From positions 124,001 through 188,000 of the forward strand of contig NZ_CABVQK010000007.1 in NCBI RefSeq assembly GCF_902499335.1: DNA of 64,000 nt, written 5' to 3'. Of this stretch, positions 1 to 9,189 are shown in pieces. The translations under genes and the position numbers were made by a program. Position 1 is the stretch's first letter. Every line of letters starts with the position of its first letter. The notes beneath the pieces are model-generated. The model ran no database searches. It saw only the letters and a list, made by a program, of their open reading frames with translations, and was not told the origin of the DNA. Source of the DNA: Burkholderia lata. Its GTDB lineage: Bacteria > Pseudomonadota > Gammaproteobacteria > Burkholderiales > Burkholderiaceae.

Positions 1-869
1 TGTCGGCCGGCGTGCACGGCGACGAGACGGCGCCGATCGAGCTGCTGTCGATGCTCGTGCGCGACCTCGCATCGGGCGCGCTGCCGCTCGCGTGCCGGCT
101 GCTCGTCGTGCTCGGCAACGTGCCGGCGATGCGCGCCGGCGAGCGCTATCTGGACGACGACCTGAATCGCCTGTTCAGCGGCCGTCACGCGCAGGTGCCC
201 GACAGCCGCGAAGCGCCGCGTGCCACGCAGCTCGAAGCGGCCGCCGCCGCGTTCTTCGCGGCCGCGCCGGCCGGCGCCGCGCGCTGGCACATCGACATGC
301 ATACGGCGATTCGCGCATCGGTGTTCGAGCAGTTCGCGCTGTTGCCGCACACGGGCATGCCGCCGACGCGCACGATGTTCGAATGGCTCGGCGACGCGCA
401 GATCGCGGCCGTGCTGCTGCATACCGCGAAGGGCAACACGTATTCGCATTTCACGGCCGAGCACTGCGGCGCGCTCGCGTGCACGCTGGAACTCGGCAAG
501 GTGCGCCCGTTCGGCCAGAACGACCTGACGCGCTTCGCGCCGGCCGACCGCGGGGTGCGCAAGCTCGTGTCGGGCGCCGCTCGTGATGCTGACGCTCGGG
601 GCGGCCATCCGTCGTTGCCGCGTGTCTTCACGGTGATCGACCAGATCACGAAGCAGAGCGACGCGCTCGAGCTGTTCGTCGCGGCCGACGTCGCGAACTT
701 CACCGCGTTCGCACGCGGCACGGTGCTCGCGCAGGACGGCGACTACCGCTACACGGTGAAGCACGACGAGGAGCGCATCGTGTTCCCGAATCCGACGGTG
801 AAGCCGGGTTTGCGCGCGGGCCTGCTCGTCATCGACACGACCCGCGAGACGGTCGCGGCGCTCGTCTGA
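1..869 (+). CDS. astE: Succinylglutamate desuccinylase, 5' end outside window
   Basis: This gene enters from the left edge, so its start codon and first codons are missing; the frame is open from base 3 and reads [11 protein letters not shown]. AstE hydrolyses N-succinylglutamate to glutamate and succinate, the last step of the arginine succinyltransferase (AST) pathway in the cytoplasm. The H-G-D-E pair near the start and the later H-I-D-M-H segment (around base 290) match the zinc-binding residues of the AstE/AspA peptidase-like family. The D-L-N-R-L-F motif is also typical. The in-frame GTG at 12 lies inside the conserved zinc motif and is not the start. The rest of the ast cluster would be expected to the left. 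The ArgT-type binding protein downstream fits arginine catabolism. Confidence 0.9.
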   Translation, partial: SAGVHGDETAPIELLSMLVRDLASGALPLACRLLVVLGNVPAMRAGERYLDDDLNRLFSGRHAQVPDSREAPRATQLEAAAAAFFAAAPAGAARWHIDMHTAIRASVFEQFALLPHTGMPPTRTMFEWLGDAQIAAVLLHTAKGNTYSHFTAEHCGALACTLELGKVRPFGQNDLTRFAPADRGVRKLVSGAARDADARGGHPSLPRVFTVIDQITKQSDALELFVAADVANFTAFARGTVLAQDGDYRYTVKHDEERIVFPNPTVKPGLRAGLLVIDTTRETVAALV

Positions 870-1070
870 CGGTGACCGATTGCGCGTGGCCGCGGCGATC
901 CGCGGCCCGCGCATCGCCCGGCAACCATTCCATTTTTGAGATTAAGTCCGCATGCCGCGCAGAAGGCCCGCGCGGTGCGCTTGCGTATTTGCGACATCGT
1001 CTTGCAAGTTCGATGAGTAGCCCGGCTGACGTCGGCGCACGCAGTGCAGCATCACGTGCCGGCGGCTGCT

Positions 1071-1102
1071 TTGCCATATCGGGCCGCGCGGATTGGTACA
1101 AT
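1071..1102 (+). promoter_or_regulatory. Putative promoter of the amino-acid binding protein
   Basis: The 355-bp gap between astE and the next gene (870-1224) holds no convincing gene. It contains a TACAAT box at 1097-1102 preceded by TGG, which is an extended -10 pattern. A TTGCCA hexamer lies at 1071-1076, but the 20-bp spacing is long, so the extended -10 would have to carry the promoter. Transcription would start near 1109, leaving a leader of about 115 nt. This is inference from consensus matching only. Confidence 0.35.
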
Positions 1103-1224
1103 CGCGGCCTTGCGGCTGTTGCGCCGCATCACGGCGCGGCGGCGGCATTGCCGTGGTCATCCGACCCTGCAATGATGCATGCGCCCGTAGTTCCGGAACA
1201 TTCGAGTATCGAGGAGAACACCTG

Positions 1225-2019
1225 ATGAAGTTGGATTGGCGTAAAGTGGCCGCGCATGCGGTGGTGGCGGCGTCGGCCGTGGCGGCAGGCAGCGCGATGG
1301 CAGCGGATCTGAAAGAGATCCGTTTCGGCGTCGAAGCCTCGTACGCGCCGTTCGAATACAAGACGCCCGACGGCAAGCTGACCGGCTTCGACATCGACAT
1401 CGGCAACGCGGTGTGCGCGAAGCTGAAGACGAAGTGCGTGTGGGTCGAGAACGACTTCGACGGCCTGATCCCGGCGCTGCAGGCGCGCAAGTTCGACGCG
1501 ATCAACTCGGACATGACGATCACCGACCAGCGCAAGCATGCGATCGCGTTCACCGATCCGATCTACACGATTCCGAACCAACTGATCGCGAAGCAGGGCA
1601 CGGGCCTGCTGCCGACCCCGCAATCGCTGAAGGGCAAGCGCGTCGGCGTGCTGCAGGGCACGATCCAGGAAGCGTACGCGAAGAAGAAGTGGGCGCCGGC
1701 AGGCGTCGAAGTCGTGCCGTACCAGACGCAGGACCTGGCCTATGCCGACCTGAAGTCGGGCCGTCTCGACGCGACGTTCCAGGACGCGGAAGCGGGTTCG
1801 AAGGGCTTCCTGTCGAAGCCGCAAGGCCAGGGCTTCGCGTTCGCGGGCGGTACCGTGAGCGATGCCGAGATCCTCGGCTCGGGCGTCGGCTTCGGCCTGC
1901 GCAAGAACGACGCGGCGCTGAAGACCGCGCTCGACCAGGCGCTGAAGGAACTGAAGGCCGACGGCACGATCGACAACCTCGCGAAGAAGTACTTCAGCGT
2001 GCCCGTGACGCTCAAGTAA
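1225..2019 (+). CDS. Periplasmic lysine/arginine/ornithine/histidine-type binding protein of an ABC transporter
   Basis: The 264-residue product is a family 3 solute-binding protein like ArgT/HisJ. Residues 1 to about 26 form a Sec signal peptide ending A-M-A-A. The mature protein has the family hallmarks G-V-E-A-S-Y-A-P-F-E, the G-F-D-I-D-I-G segment, and the S-D-M-T-I-T-D-Q-R-K stretch that binds the amino-acid ligand. ATG at 1225 was chosen because GAGGAG lies at 1211-1216, eight bases upstream, and the signal peptide starts there. No permease or ATPase genes follow, so the membrane part of this importer must be elsewhere. Its place beside astE suggests it feeds arginine or ornithine to the AST pathway. 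Ligand specificity cannot be read from sequence alone. Confidence 0.85.
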   Translation: MKLDWRKVAAHAVVAASAVAAGSAMAADLKEIRFGVEASYAPFEYKTPDGKLTGFDIDIGNAVCAKLKTKCVWVENDFDGLIPALQARKFDAINSDMTITDQRKHAIAFTDPIYTIPNQLIAKQGTGLLPTPQSLKGKRVGVLQGTIQEAYAKKKWAPAGVEVVPYQTQDLAYADLKSGRLDATFQDAEAGSKGFLSKPQGQGFAFAGGTVSDAEILGSGVGFGLRKNDAALKTALDQALKELKADGTIDNLAKKYFSVPVTLK

Positions 2020-2046
2020 GCGTAGCGTTCGATCGCACGATGCAAG

Positions 2047-2079
2047 CAAACCGGCCGCTGATGCGGCCGGTTTGTTTTT
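2047..2079 (+). terminator. Intrinsic terminator after the binding-protein gene
   Basis: A perfect 12-bp stem (arms 2047-2058 and 2063-2074, loop TGAT) is followed by a T-run. It lies 28 bases after the stop codon and closes the gene before the convergent HDOD gene. Confidence 0.85.
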
Positions 2080-2119
2080 GGAGGCGGGAAAGCGGCGTGG
2101 ACAGCGGCCGGGGGCCGCG

Positions 2120-3619
2120 TCAGGCCGGAAAGAACCGGCCCAGTTCGCGCGCGAGCTCGTTGAGCACGGCCATCTCCTGCTGCGTGATCTTGCGCGCAGG
2201 CTGCGCGCCGGCCCAGTCGCCGTACAGCAGCGCGACGGTCGTCGTGCCGACGCGCACGGGCAGCAGCACGAATGCGCGCGTGTCGTCGAATGCATCGAGA
2301 TACCACGCGGGCAGGCGCTTGAGCATCTTCGGCTCCTGCGCCTGCTCGATGAAGATGCCGACCGAGTTCGAGATCGCGAGATGAAACACGTCCGGCTCGA
2401 AGCGCTCGTCGAAGCGCAGCCGGTCGAGCGTCGTATCGACGCCGGGGCCGAAGCCGAGGCGCGCGGCGAACATGCCGTCGTCGTGACGCACGAACATCAC
2501 GGTGCGCGTGAACGCGAGGCCGGCCAGCAGGCTTTCCGACGCGAGCGCGAGCACGGGCGTGAGCACGTGCTCGGACGGCAGCGCGCGCAGGTCCGCGAGG
2601 CCGGCTTCGAGGCACGCCTCGGGCTCGGCCTGCGCGCGCGCGATCGCATCGGCGTTCGCGCGCAGCTCGACGATCTCGCGCATCATGGTGTCGCTCGCTT
2701 CCTCGCGGGCGAGCCGCTCGGCGATCTCGACGAGCGCGTCGGATTCCATGTCGAGTTCCGCGCCGTAGTGCTGTGCGAGCGCCGCGATGCGCGCGTCGCG
2801 TTGCGGGCTCGCGGGCATCACGAGCGCGCCCGCGACGTCGGTCGAGCAGCGGCTGATCGCGCGCAGCCAGCGGACGCGGTCGGCCGGGCCGTCATCGGTT
2901 GTGTGGTCCGCGTCGCGGTCGTCCTCTTCGTTGCCGAACGCGTCGGTGCGCACCACGTGGTCGTGGTCGGCCATCCCCGCGCGGATCACGTCGGGCAAGC
3001 GCCAGCGTGCGGCCGCCTCGAGCCCGATCTCGTCGAAGCCGACGCCGAGCACATCGATGCAGGCGGCTGCTTCGTCGCCGTTCAGTTCGGCCGCGCGGCG
3101 GCGGATCCGGTCCCATTCGCTGTCCAGATAGCAGACCACGAGCAGCTTGCCGACCTGGCGCATCAGCGTGCAGACGACGGCTTCCTCGCCTGCGCGCAAC
3201 TCGGCGCGTTCGGTGAGCTTGCGCGCGACACAGCCGGACAGCAGCGCGCGGTTCAGTTCGAGCTTCGCGTCGATGCGCCGCGGCGTACTGTGGTGGAAAT
3301 GGTCGACGAGCTTGAGCCCGACGACCAGATGGCCGACGGCGTCCATGCCGAGCACCATCAGTGCGCGGGTCACGGTCGTGATGTTGCCGCCGAACGCCAT
3401 GTACATCGCGGAGTTCGCAAGCCGAAGCACTTTCTGCGTGAGCGCGAAGTCCGACAGCACGACGCGCACGAGCGCGGTGAAGTCGAGATCGTCGTTCTTC
3501 ATCGCGGCCATCGTCGCGCGCAGCGATTCCGACAGCAGCGGGAAATCGCCCCGTTCGTTCATCCGGGCCCACAGCTTGTCGAGCAATGCGGTGCGGGGCA
3601 GGTATTCGGTGGTTGACAT
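2120..3619 (-). CDS. HDOD-domain signalling protein
   Basis: The 499-residue protein starts with an HDOD domain (about residues 20-220), recognisable from F-P-L-L-S-E-S-L-R, the L-S-D-F-A-L-T-Q-K-V-L-R-L-A-N-S-A segment and the A-L-M-V-L-G-M-D-A-V stretch. HDOD domains resemble HD phosphohydrolases but usually lack catalytic metal ligands and act as regulatory modules. The C-terminal third resembles a GAF-like sensory fold (L-L-A-G-L-A-F-T-R-T-V-M-F-V then V-L-L-P-V-R-V-G-T), by eye only. No signal peptide or membrane segment is seen. It lies 27 bp downstream of the EAL gene on the same strand, so the two are probably co-transcribed and may act in one cyclic-di-GMP response. The molecular role is not known. 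Confidence 0.75.
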   Translation of the reverse strand: MSTTEYLPRTALLDKLWARMNERGDFPLLSESLRATMAAMKNDDLDFTALVRVVLSDFALTQKVLRLANSAMYMAFGGNITTVTRALMVLGMDAVGHLVVGLKLVDHFHHSTPRRIDAKLELNRALLSGCVARKLTERAELRAGEEAVVCTLMRQVGKLLVVCYLDSEWDRIRRRAAELNGDEAAACIDVLGVGFDEIGLEAAARWRLPDVIRAGMADHDHVVRTDAFGNEEDDRDADHTTDDGPADRVRWLRAISRCSTDVAGALVMPASPQRDARIAALAQHYGAELDMESDALVEIAERLAREEASDTMMREIVELRANADAIARAQAEPEACLEAGLADLRALPSEHVLTPVLALASESLLAGLAFTRTVMFVRHDDGMFAARLGFGPGVDTTLDRLRFDERFEPDVFHLAISNSVGIFIEQAQEPKMLKRLPAWYLDAFDDTRAFVLLPVRVGTTTVALLYGDWAGAQPARKITQQEMAVLNELARELGRFFPA

Positions 3620-3646
3620 ACGGATCTGTCCGGTTCGCCGCGCGCG

Positions 3647-5482
3647 TCAGGCGGCGGCGTGCAGGTGCAGCTGCTGCGCCTCGAAGCGCCGCGCGAGCTC
3701 CTCGGACGGCAGCGCCTGGCAGACGAGCCAGCCCTGGATATGGTTGCAGCCCATCTCCGTCAGCAATTCGCGCTGCGCCTCGGTCTCGACGCCTTCCGCG
3801 ACGAGCTCGAGATCGAGCGTCTGCGCGAGGCCGACCACGGCCGACACGATCGCGCGGTCGTTGCGCGAGGTCAGCAGGTTCTCGACGAAACTGCGGTCGA
3901 TCTTCAGCTTTGCGAGCGGGAAGCGCTGCAGATAGGCGAGGCTCGAATAGCCGGTGCCGAAATCGTCGATCGCGAAGCGGATGCCGAGATCGGTCAGCTC
4001 CTCGAGCAGCCCCTTCGCCTGTGCAGGATCGTGCATCAGCAGGCTTTCGGTGATCTCGAGCACGATGCGGCGCGGGTCGATGCCCGTCAACGCGATCGCC
4101 TCGCGCACGCTCTGCGTGAAGCGCGGGTCGCGAAACTGCTGCGGCGACACGTTGACCGCCACGTACTGCAGCGCAAGCCCCTGGCGGTCCCAGGCGACGA
4201 GTTGCATGCACGCGGCCTTGAGCACCCAGTTGCCGAGATAGTTGATCAGGCCGATCGATTCGGCGAGCGGAATGAAGGTCGCCGGCGGCACGAGGCCATG
4301 GACCGGATGGCGCCAGCGGATCAGTGCCTCGACGCCGACCACCGCACCCGACTGGCTGCGTGTGATCGGTTGGAAATGGAGCGAAAACTCGCCGTTGCGC
4401 ACGCCGTCGTACAGGTCGGCTTCGAGCTTCAGCCGTTCGGCGTCGGCCGGATCGTCGACGGGCGCGTGGAACGCGAGCGCGTTGCCGCCCGATGCCTTCG
4501 CTTGCGCGAGCGCGTGGTCGGCGCGGCGCAGCAGCGGGCTGTGGTGCTGCGCGCGATGCGGCACCGCGCGCTCGTCAGGGTAGAGCGCGATGCCGATGCT
4601 CGCGGACAGGTGCACGGTCTGTCCCTGGAACACGTAGGGCTCGCGCACCGCAGCCTGCAGCCGGCGCGCGAGCGCGTCGGCGGCATTGCTCGCCTGCGTG
4701 CGGTCCGGCGCGCCGAGCACGACCGCGAACTTGTCGCTCGCGACGCGCGCGAGCTGCTCGTTCGGCGTGACGAGCGCCTTCAGCCGCTGCGCGGTCTCGC
4801 GCAGCAGCATGTCGCCCGCGTCGTAGCCGAGCGCGCGGTTGATCCGCTGGTAGTCGTCGAGGTCGAGCAGCAGCAGCGCCGCGCAGGTGCCGTCCTCGTC
4901 GGCGGCCTGCTGCGCGCGCATCAGCGCGGGCACGAGCGCGGACAGGTTGTCGAGCCCCGTCATCGGGTCATGGTGCATTTCGTAGGTCAGGCGCGCCTCG
5001 AGCGCACGCCACGACGACACGTCGAACGCCGCGATCGCGAACCCGTCGACCCCGTGGTGGCGGCTCTTGAACGCGCGGATCTCGACGTCCAGCGGGTAGG
5101 TGAGCGACTTGACGATGCACATCGTCGCCTTCTCGACCTGGCCGGAGCGTGCGGCGCGTGCAAGCAGGCCTTCGAGCGCCGCGGTATCCTGTTCGGCGAT
5201 CAGGTCGCGCAGCGTCAGCGTGTGCAGGTAGTCGCGGTGGTAGCCGATGAAGCGCAGGCTTGCGTCGGACACGTACAGAAAGCGCAGCTCGCGGTCGACA
5301 TGGGCGAGGAAATCCACCGTGCCGACCGTCTGTTCCAGCCAGTTGCGCACGGAGTCGTCGCGGCGCGGCGCGCCGGCGCGCGCGGGCATCAGCGCGCCGC
5401 CCGACCAGGCGAAGCGGCGCAGCGTATGCAAGGCGCTGCGCCAGGAGCCCTTGCGTGACGTCTGTTTCCTGTTGGCTTCCAT
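3647..5482 (-). CDS. PAS-GGDEF(degenerate)-EAL protein, probable cyclic-di-GMP phosphodiesterase
   Basis: The 611-residue cytoplasmic protein has a PAS-like sensor (about 50-160), a GGDEF-like domain (about 165-340) and an EAL domain (about 350-600). The GGDEF signature is replaced by A-S-D-K-F, so cyclase activity is unlikely. The EAL domain keeps its expected catalytic residues: E-A-L-I-R, V-N-V-S-P, E-I-T-E-S, D-D-F-G-T-G-Y-S-S-L, L-K-I-D-R, A-E-G-V-E-T and Q-G-W. The likely activity is hydrolysis of c-di-GMP to pGpG, with the degenerate GGDEF domain perhaps sensing GTP as in known hybrid proteins. The HDOD gene follows 27 bp downstream. The signal seen by the PAS domain is unknown. Confidence 0.85.
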   Translation of the reverse strand: MEANRKQTSRKGSWRSALHTLRRFAWSGGALMPARAGAPRRDDSVRNWLEQTVGTVDFLAHVDRELRFLYVSDASLRFIGYHRDYLHTLTLRDLIAEQDTAALEGLLARAARSGQVEKATMCIVKSLTYPLDVEIRAFKSRHHGVDGFAIAAFDVSSWRALEARLTYEMHHDPMTGLDNLSALVPALMRAQQAADEDGTCAALLLLDLDDYQRINRALGYDAGDMLLRETAQRLKALVTPNEQLARVASDKFAVVLGAPDRTQASNAADALARRLQAAVREPYVFQGQTVHLSASIGIALYPDERAVPHRAQHHSPLLRRADHALAQAKASGGNALAFHAPVDDPADAERLKLEADLYDGVRNGEFSLHFQPITRSQSGAVVGVEALIRWRHPVHGLVPPATFIPLAESIGLINYLGNWVLKAACMQLVAWDRQGLALQYVAVNVSPQQFRDPRFTQSVREAIALTGIDPRRIVLEITESLLMHDPAQAKGLLEELTDLGIRFAIDDFGTGYSSLAYLQRFPLAKLKIDRSFVENLLTSRNDRAIVSAVVGLAQTLDLELVAEGVETEAQRELLTEMGCNHIQGWLVCQALPSEELARRFEAQQLHLHAAA

Positions 5483-5668
5483 GTTTCTCGCTGACGTGAA
5501 GGGCTGGAACCGGTTGTCCGGAAGGAATAACGGCAGACTGTGCGGAATCTTTAACGGACCGGCCGCGGATGGCGTTGCCGCTGGACCGGATCGGTCACGC
5601 GGGTGTTCGACAGGCGAACGCTGGCATGGCCTACATCGAGGCTGACTTTATAAGAAATGAGGACGCAG

Positions 5669-6220
5669 ATGAAGCGAAAACTGTTGCTGGGCGCCGCCGT
5701 GGCGGCGCTGGTGGGCGGCCATGCACTGATGGCGCAGGCGGAATTGAAGCCGGGTGCCGCGGCGCCCGATTTCACGACGCAGGCGTCGCTGGGCGGCAAG
5801 ACTTACACGTACTCGCTCGCGGACGCGCTGAAGCAGGGGCCGGTCGTGCTGTATTTCTACCCGGCCGCGTTCACGAAGGGCTGCACGATCGAGGCGCACG
5901 CGTTCGCGGATGCGGTCGACCGTTACAAGGCTTACGGCGCGACGGTGATCGGCGTATCGGCTGACAAGATCGACACGCTGACGAAGTTCTCGGTGAGCGA
6001 GTGCCGGAGCAAGTTCCCGGTCGCGGCCGATCCGGACGCGAAGATCATCCGGGAATACGATGCGAAGCTGCCGGCGATCGACCGCGCGAACCGCGTGTCC
6101 TACGTGATCTCGCCGGAAGGGAAGGTTCTCTACGAATACACGAGCATGTCGCCCGACAAGCACGTCGAGAACACGCTCGCCGCCGTGAAGGCGTGGGCCG
6201 ACGCGCATCCGAAGCAGTAA
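5669..6220 (+). CDS. Periplasmic peroxiredoxin (AhpC/TSA family)
   Basis: The 183-residue product carries an N-terminal signal peptide (cleavage probably after A-Q-A, residue 24) followed by a thioredoxin-fold peroxiredoxin domain. The active site Y-P-A-A-F-T-K-G-C has Thr69 and the peroxidatic Cys72. Cys112 could be the resolving cysteine. It should reduce hydrogen peroxide or organic peroxides in the periplasm. ATG 5669 was chosen over the in-frame ATG at 5657 because GAGGA at 5659-5663 sits five bases before it, and because the positively charged signal start M-K-R-K begins there. The gene stands alone between divergent and convergent neighbours. A 186-bp gap to the EAL gene upstream carries the divergent promoters. 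Confidence 0.85.
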   Translation: MKRKLLLGAAVAALVGGHALMAQAELKPGAAAPDFTTQASLGGKTYTYSLADALKQGPVVLYFYPAAFTKGCTIEAHAFADAVDRYKAYGATVIGVSADKIDTLTKFSVSECRSKFPVAADPDAKIIREYDAKLPAIDRANRVSYVISPEGKVLYEYTSMSPDKHVENTLAAVKAWADAHPKQ

Positions 6221-6308
6221 GCGCGGCGCCGCGCGCGCCAGAGCGGCCCGTCGTGCGGGCCGCCGGTACGGAACGACGCGCCGCCGAGCGGCGGCGCGTG
6301 CGGGGCTG

Positions 6309-6938
6309 CTAGGCGCGCAACGCCTGCTCGATCGGCACGCTGCCGCCGACGAAGCCGACGACCTTGCGCGAGATCCCGAGCTTGATCGCCTCGATCGCGG
6401 CCCAGGCCACATCCTGGCGCGACACGGGCGGGGCGCCTTCGAACCACGCATCGGTCAGCGCGATCTTGCCGACGCCCGGAACGTCCGTGAGCGGGCCGGG
6501 CCGCAGGATCGCGTAATCGACGCCCGACGCGATCACGCGATCGTCGCCTTCGCGCTTCATCTGCGAATAATGGTGCAGCGCGTCCGGGCCGAGCTCGGGC
6601 TGGTAGGCGGACAGCGAACTGATCACCACGAGCTTCTGCGCGTTGTAAGCCAGCGCGTATTCGGCCGCGCGGGCAACCGCGTCGCGGTCGACCTGCTCCT
6701 CTTCGGCCGCGCCTTCCGTTTCAGCCGAGCCGGCCGCGTAGATCACGTGCGAGATGCCCTGGAATGCGTGCGAGAAATCGTTCGTCAGATCGGCCTCGAC
6801 CACCCGTGCGCCCGCCAGCGCATAGCCGTGCCGGCGCACAAGCGCCGTGACCTCGAACTCCGGCTGCTTGAGCAGCAGATCCGCGCAGGCCTGGCCCGTT
6901 CGGCCGGTCGCGCCAATCAGCAGTACCTTCGTCGTCAT
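6309..6938 (-). CDS. NAD(P)-binding Rossmann protein (atypical SDR, NmrA/BVR-B-like)
   Basis: The 209-residue product begins T-T-K-V-L-L-I-G-A-T-G-R-T-G-Q, a glycine-rich dinucleotide-binding loop of the atypical short-chain dehydrogenase group. Later segments H-V-I-Y-A-A-G-S, L-V-V-I-S-S-L-S-A-Y and D-Y-A-I-L-R-P-G-P-L-T match NAD(P)H-binding sugar-epimerase-like proteins such as YwnB and BVR-B. ATG 6938 was chosen because AGGAG precedes it by nine bases and the Rossmann strand starts right there; an upstream in-frame ATG at 6965 would add nine residues unlike the family. The substrate is unknown. It converges on the peroxiredoxin gene, with only GC-rich inverted repeats lacking T-runs between them. 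Confidence 0.75.
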   Translation of the reverse strand: MTTKVLLIGATGRTGQACADLLLKQPEFEVTALVRRHGYALAGARVVEADLTNDFSHAFQGISHVIYAAGSAETEGAAEEEQVDRDAVARAAEYALAYNAQKLVVISSLSAYQPELGPDALHHYSQMKREGDDRVIASGVDYAILRPGPLTDVPGVGKIALTDAWFEGAPPVSRQDVAWAAIEAIKLGISRKVVGFVGGSVPIEQALRA

Positions 6939-7040
6939 GAAACCGCTCCTTGCTCGATGCGTCATCCTATCCAGATAGGGACGGACGACCGATAACTCAA
7001 GTGTAATGTCGATTTGCCCCTGCGGCGGGTGCGTATTAAG

Positions 7041-7090
7041 GGGCGTACCGGCAGCGGGCGTACCGGCATCGGGCGTACCGACATCGGGCG
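7041..7090. repeat. Three 15-bp tandem repeats plus a partial fourth
   Basis: Units at 7041-7055, 7056-7070 and 7071-7085 read GGGCGTACCGGCAGC, with changes of one to three bases between units, followed by GGGCG. They lie in the intergenic region 5' of the NYN gene. The function is unknown; they could be slippage products. Confidence 0.8.
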
Positions 7091-7266
7091 CCAGCCGGGG
7101 CTGCCCGGCGCGGGCACGCGATCCGCAGCGGCGCGACCACCACCGACATTCCAGCTGTCATTCACTCACACGGATGCGGGAATGACGCGCCGACCGGCTA
7201 TCATGTGCGCGATGCATTTTTCGCCGCTACGTCATACAACGCATCGGCCCACTGGTTGGAGTACAC

Positions 7267-8715
7267 ATGGCATTACCCCTGGACAACGTCAGCATGGCCG
7301 TGTTCTGCGACTTCGAGAACGTCGCGCTCGGCGTGCGCGACGCGAAGTACGAGAAGTTCGACATCAAGCCCGTGCTGGAGCGCCTGCTGCTGAAGGGCAG
7401 CATCGTCGTGAAGAAGGCTTATTGCGACTGGGATCGCTACAAGGGCTTCAAGGCGTCGATGCACGAGGCGAGCTTCGAACTGATCGAGATTCCGCACGTG
7501 CGCCAGTCGGGCAAGAACTCGGCCGACATCCGGCTCGTGGTCGACGCGCTCGACCTCTGCTACACGAAGTCGCACGTCGATACGTTCGTGATCATCAGCG
7601 GCGACTCGGATTTTTCGCCGCTGGTGTCGAAGCTGCGCGAGAACGCGAAGAAGGTGATCGGCGTCGGCGTGAAGAAATCGACGTCGGACCTGCTGGTCGC
7701 GAACTGCGACGAATTCATTTTCTACGACGACCTGGTGCGCGAGCAGCAGCGCGCGCTCGCGAAGCGCGAACAGCAGCAGCGCGCGGGCAACGGCGGCGCG
7801 AAGCGGCCGGACGAGCCGTCGCGCAAGCACGACCTGGACACGCGCAAGGCCGAGGCGATCGCGCTGGCGGTCGAGACGTTCGATGCACTCGCGTCGGAGC
7901 GGGACGACGTCGGCAAGATCTGGGCGTCGGTGCTCAAGAGCGCGATCAAGCGTCGCAAGCCGGACTTCAACGAGTCGTACTACGGGTTCCGTGCGTTCGG
8001 CAACCTGCTCGACGAGGCGCAGGCGCGCGGGCTGCTCGAAGTGGGGCGTGACGACAAGTCGGGCGCGTTCGTGTCGCGGGCACGCCAGTCGGTGGCCGCG
8101 GAGCAGGCTGCGCAGGCCGGCGACGGTGGCGCCGCACACCACGGCGCGCGCGCGGCGGAGCCGGCACGGGCCGGGCGCGAGCCGCGGCGTCGCGGGCAGC
8201 GGGCGGAAGCGTTTGTGCACGAAACCGTGCAGGTCGAGGCAGAAGAGGCCGCGATTGCCGAACCTGCCGAAGCAGTGGCAGTCGTGCCGGCTGAAGCGAC
8301 CGAAGCGTTGGAAGTGGCCGAGATGCACGGCGACCCGAAGGATGGCCGCAAGCGTGCGCGCAAGAGCGCGGCGAAGAAGACCGGCGCGAAGAAGGGCGCC
8401 GCCGCGAAGAGCGCAAGCCGTCAGGCGGCCGGGAAGCCGGACGACGCCGGGCATGGCGCGGCGAAGCATGGTGGTGACAAGCACGCGCACGGCAAGCATG
8501 CGGGCGATACGCATCGCGATGCGGAGCAGGGCGACGAGCGCCACGCCGCAGTGACGCACGCCGAGCCGGCGGCCGGCGAGGTCGGCGGTGAGGCGGCTGC
8601 CGCGCCTGCCGAGGCGGCGGTCGACGCGCCTGCCGAAGCCAAGCCGAAGAAACCGGCCCGCAAGGCGGCACCGCGCGCGCGGCGTCCGCGCAAGACGGCA
8701 CCAGCGGCCGAGTAA
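7267..8715 (+). CDS. NYN-domain putative ribonuclease with OST-HTH domain and basic repeat tail
   Basis: The 482-residue protein has an N-terminal NYN (LabA/DUF88) domain, residues about 8-160, a PIN-like nuclease fold. The expected acidic cluster is present: Asp15 in C-D-F-E-N-V, Asp87 in S-A-D-I-R-L, and Asp113 and Asp115 in S-G-D-S-D-F. An OST-HTH/LOTUS-like RNA-binding domain follows (about 190-270, ending with the A-F-G-N-L-L-D-E-A segment). The last 200 residues are low-complexity: Ala/Glu-rich, then Lys/Ala-rich stretches resembling histone-H1-like tails, then a His-rich stretch (K-H-G-G-D-K-H-A-H-G-K-H). Bacterial proteins of this architecture are thought to process RNA, but the target is unknown. 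The start ATG is the first methionine of the conserved domain. Confidence 0.8.
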   Translation: MALPLDNVSMAVFCDFENVALGVRDAKYEKFDIKPVLERLLLKGSIVVKKAYCDWDRYKGFKASMHEASFELIEIPHVRQSGKNSADIRLVVDALDLCYTKSHVDTFVIISGDSDFSPLVSKLRENAKKVIGVGVKKSTSDLLVANCDEFIFYDDLVREQQRALAKREQQQRAGNGGAKRPDEPSRKHDLDTRKAEAIALAVETFDALASERDDVGKIWASVLKSAIKRRKPDFNESYYGFRAFGNLLDEAQARGLLEVGRDDKSGAFVSRARQSVAAEQAAQAGDGGAAHHGARAAEPARAGREPRRRGQRAEAFVHETVQVEAEEAAIAEPAEAVAVVPAEATEALEVAEMHGDPKDGRKRARKSAAKKTGAKKGAAAKSASRQAAGKPDDAGHGAAKHGGDKHAHGKHAGDTHRDAEQGDERHAAVTHAEPAAGEVGGEAAAAPAEAAVDAPAEAKPKKPARKAAPRARRPRKTAPAAE

Positions 8716-8805
8716 CGGCCGCCGCCGGCCTCGGGTGTCGTCCGCAACAGGCCGACACCCAGCCCGCGCAATACCGGCCGGCGCAATGCCGGCCTGCCAG
8801 CGGAA

Positions 8806-9189
8806 CTAGCCGTTCAGCACATAGGGCTGCGTCATCACTTCGAGGAAGTGGCCGTCCGGATCGTCGAAGTACACGCCACGCCCGCCGTTGTGGCGGTAGA
8901 TGTCATCCGGTTGCCGCTTCGCCGGATCGGCCCAGTGTGCCAGCCCCCGCTCGCGGATGCGCGCCAGCACACGATCGAAGCCGGCTTCGTCGAGCAGGAA
9001 CGCGTAATGCTGCGACGCGATCTCTCCCGCCTGTTCGTAAAAATCGAGCGACACGCCGTTGCCGAGCGGGACGACCAGCATCGCGCCGAACGGCGTCGGC
9101 GGCGGCAATTCCAGAAGCTCGGTGAGGAAACGGCTCGACGCGCGCTTGTCGCGGCACCAGACGATCGTATGGTTGAGCTGGACGTTCAT
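8806..9189 (-). CDS. VOC (glyoxalase/bleomycin resistance) family protein
   Basis: The 127-residue protein shows one vicinal-oxygen-chelate domain: N-H-T-I-V-W-C-R-D at the start, and G-R-G-V-Y-F-D-D-P-D-G-H-F-L-E-V-M-T at the end, the hallmark paired beta-alpha-beta-beta-beta modules. His7 and the final Glu in F-L-E-V are candidate metal ligands. Members include glyoxalases, dioxygenases and antibiotic-binding proteins, so no substrate is assigned. It lies downstream of the mdt pump genes on the same strand, but a strong terminator at 9262-9290 separates them. Confidence 0.8.
   Translation of the reverse strand: MNVQLNHTIVWCRDKRASSRFLTELLELPPPTPFGAMLVVPLGNGVSLDFYEQAGEIASQHYAFLLDEAGFDRVLARIRERGLAHWADPAKRQPDDIYRHNGGRGVYFDDPDGHFLEVMTQPYVLNG

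Noticed and set aside
3659..5458. A 599-codon plus-strand frame opposite the EAL gene
   Set aside because: No domain, arginine- and glutamate-rich; the minus-strand product is a full PAS-GGDEF-EAL protein.
6221..6308. GC-rich inverted repeats between the peroxiredoxin and SDR-like genes as a terminator
   Set aside because: Strong stems but no T-run on either strand, so intrinsic termination is not supported.
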